A stretch of 64,000 nt of DNA from an uncultured Alphaproteobacteria bacterium. GTDB lineage: Bacteria > Pseudomonadota > Alphaproteobacteria > Rhodobacterales > Rhodobacteraceae. Each line of letters starts with the position of its first letter. Within the stretch, counting starts at the first letter, position 1. The stretch is taken from contig CACDWF010000001.1 in NCBI GenBank assembly GCA_902556405.1, positions 186,001-250,000 on the forward strand. The letters are read 5' to 3'. The translations under genes were made by a program, and so were the position numbers. A model generated the notes under the pieces. That model was not told the DNA's origin and did no database searches. It was given only the letters and a program-made list of their open reading frames with translations. Positions 62,882-64,000 of the stretch are shown piece by piece.

Positions 62882-63079
62882 TTAATTTTTAACCTTTTCA
62901 GCGTTTAACGTTTCATTTAATCTGTTTTTGAGACCTTCAGTGACAAGAAAATCACACTTTAATTCCTTACAAATATCGCACACGCGATTTGCAACATTTA
63001 CTACATCTCCTATTACAGTAAATTCTTTCCAGTCCTCATTCCCTATATTACCAACAACACAGGTTCCAAAATTTATCAC
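62882..63079 (-). pseudogene. Remnant of a class III adenylate/guanylate cyclase
   Basis: 65 codons after a GTG encode NFGTCVVGNIGNEDWKEFTVIGDVVNVANRVCDIC, the second half of a class III cyclase catalytic domain with the transition-state region (VNVANR). The metal-binding first half and any sensor part are missing. A stop lies in frame just upstream of the GTG, and the ABC ATPase gene ends 7 bp away. A rearrangement has probably cut the gene. No activity is expected. Confidence 0.75.
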
Positions 63080-63085
63080 ATCAAA

Positions 63086-64000
63086 TCAAAGTCTAAATAA
63101 GTCCATTCTAGGCATTAAGCCCAAAAGGTGCTTGCTATATTCATGCTTAGGGTCGTCAAATAATTTATCTGTTTCTGCGATTTCACATATTCTACCATTT
63201 TGCATCACAGCAACTCGATCACACATTTGTCTAATCACCGGTAAATCGTGTGATATGAATAGCATTGTAAGATTTAGCTCCTCTTGTAAATCTTTAAGTA
63301 AATTTAATATGTTGGCCTGTACTGAAACGTCTAATGCTGAGGTCGGCTCATCACAAATTAGGATTTCTGGTCTTGATGCGAGTGCTCTAGCAATAGAAAT
63401 TCTTTGTCGCTGACCACCAGAAAACTCATGTGGATATTTTTTAAGTGAGGTGCTGGGCATTCCAACAAAAGAGATCAAATCTTGAACAACTTTTGCTGTT
63501 TCAATTGCATTTCCTGTTGATCGGTGAAAACGAATTGGCTCGGATACTATATCTTCAACAGTCATTCTGGAATTTAGGGAAGAATAAGGATCTTGGAAAA
63601 TCATTTGCATTTTTCTTCTAATTAAAGAAGTTTTAGTTTTTTCACTTTTCTGCAGTACGTTATGGCCAAATATCTGTATATCACCGGACTTCGGTTTATA
63701 TAATCCTGCTATAAGACGGGCTAGCGTACTTTTTCCTGACCCACTTTCTCCAACCAATCCAAAGCTTTCACCTGTCTTAATCTCAATCGATACATCATCA
63801 ACAGCTTTCAAAAAAATACGGTTTTTGCGAAATAAAGCCTTCTTTATAGAAAATTCTATCGATAAATTCTTTACTAACACAGCTGTATCATGGGTCTTGG
63901 AGGTTTTGTTTTTTGAAAGCCAGTGATCACCTACATTTTTCATAGCGACCTTTTCTTCTGATCCGTCAATATAGTCAACAACAGTAAACCTATTAAGCTT
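63086..64000 (-). CDS. Oligopeptide-type ABC ATPase, DppF/OppF-like, probably part of a longer fused protein
   Basis: An ATP-binding domain with Walker A GESGSGKSTLARL, RKMQMIFQDPYSSLNSRM, signature FSGGQRQRISIARA, Walker B ILICDEPTSALD, and ISHDLP. An ATG at 63943 gives 285 residues, but the frame stays open for 19 more codons to the window edge (ending VDYIDGSEEKVA-MKNVGDHW). That stretch looks like the tail of a preceding DppD-type domain, so this may be the second half of a fused double ATPase as at 7936. The C-terminal part has the KHLLGLMPRM extension. Confidence 0.8.
   Translation of the reverse strand, partial: KLNRFTVVDYIDGSEEKVAMKNVGDHWLSKNKTSKTHDTAVLVKNLSIEFSIKKALFRKNRIFLKAVDDVSIEIKTGESFGLVGESGSGKSTLARLIAGLYKPKSGDIQIFGHNVLQKSEKTKTSLIRRKMQMIFQDPYSSLNSRMTVEDIVSEPIRFHRSTGNAIETAKVVQDLISFVGMPSTSLKKYPHEFSGGQRQRISIARALASRPEILICDEPTSALDVSVQANILNLLKDLQEELNLTMLFISHDLPVIRQMCDRVAVMQNGRICEIAETDKLFDDPKHEYSKHLLGLMPRMDLFRL

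Noticed and set aside
1-64000. CRISPR array, prophage or integrative element
   Set aside because: No regular spaced repeats, phage genes, integrase or attachment-site pairs were seen.

Overview
The window is AT-rich DNA packed with genes typical of a heterotrophic Gram-negative bacterium. A low-GC marine alphaproteobacterium is the best guess. The reasons are the number of ABC uptake systems, the Tat-exported binding protein, a DddQ-type cupin next to a LinB-type dehalogenase, and the broad acyl-CoA, amide and urea catabolism. The assignment is an inference; there is no rRNA, tRNA or housekeeping marker here.

Left part (about 0.4-18 kb): an acyl-CoA catabolic block with two crotonases, a 3-hydroxyacyl-CoA dehydrogenase, an acyl-CoA dehydrogenase, an SDR, a carboxyltransferase, a tandem CoA-transferase, a MaoC hydratase and a thiolase. 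It surrounds a dipeptide-type ABC importer and one TetR regulator. A 14-bp palindrome, CTGAY-N4-GTCAG, stands in front of a crotonase, between the ABC ATPase and its binding protein, and over the thiolase promoter. This makes a local TetR regulon likely.

Middle left (18-31 kb): a nitrilase-type hydrolase, a Gfo/Idh oxidoreductase and a purine nucleoside phosphorylase. A branched-chain-amino-acid type importer follows, with one binding protein but two complete permease/ATPase sets; the second ATPase pair has lost key motifs. A His-rich exported protein, a methyltransferase, a DMSP-lyase-like cupin and a haloalkane dehalogenase come next.

Middle right (31-58 kb): a large nitrogen-scavenging island. 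It holds an amide/urea-type ABC importer behind a structured leader, four related amidases, a six-gene urease operon (ureE-F-AB-C-G-D) with a fused UreAB and an unusual UreC flap, a 2-oxoglutarate oxygenase-like protein, a soluble PAS hybrid histidine kinase, a cobalt-type nitrile hydratase (alpha, beta and accessory protein), a copper amine oxidase and a methyltransferase. Two amidase genes flanking the kinase share a 1370-bp near-identical tract. A 13-bp palindrome (TKACGTNACGTMA) stands before the transporter, in the kinase/amidase gap, before the nitrile hydratase and, more weakly, before the amine oxidase. Read together, the genes could import and sense amide- or nitrile-like compounds and convert nitrile to amide to acid plus ammonia, with urease and amine oxidase as further ammonia-releasing steps.

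Right end (58-64 kb): assorted genes (kappa-GST/DsbA-like isomerase, RidA, rhomboid protease, two SDRs, a Nudix hydrolase), a class III cyclase remnant, and a peptide ABC ATPase reading off the edge.
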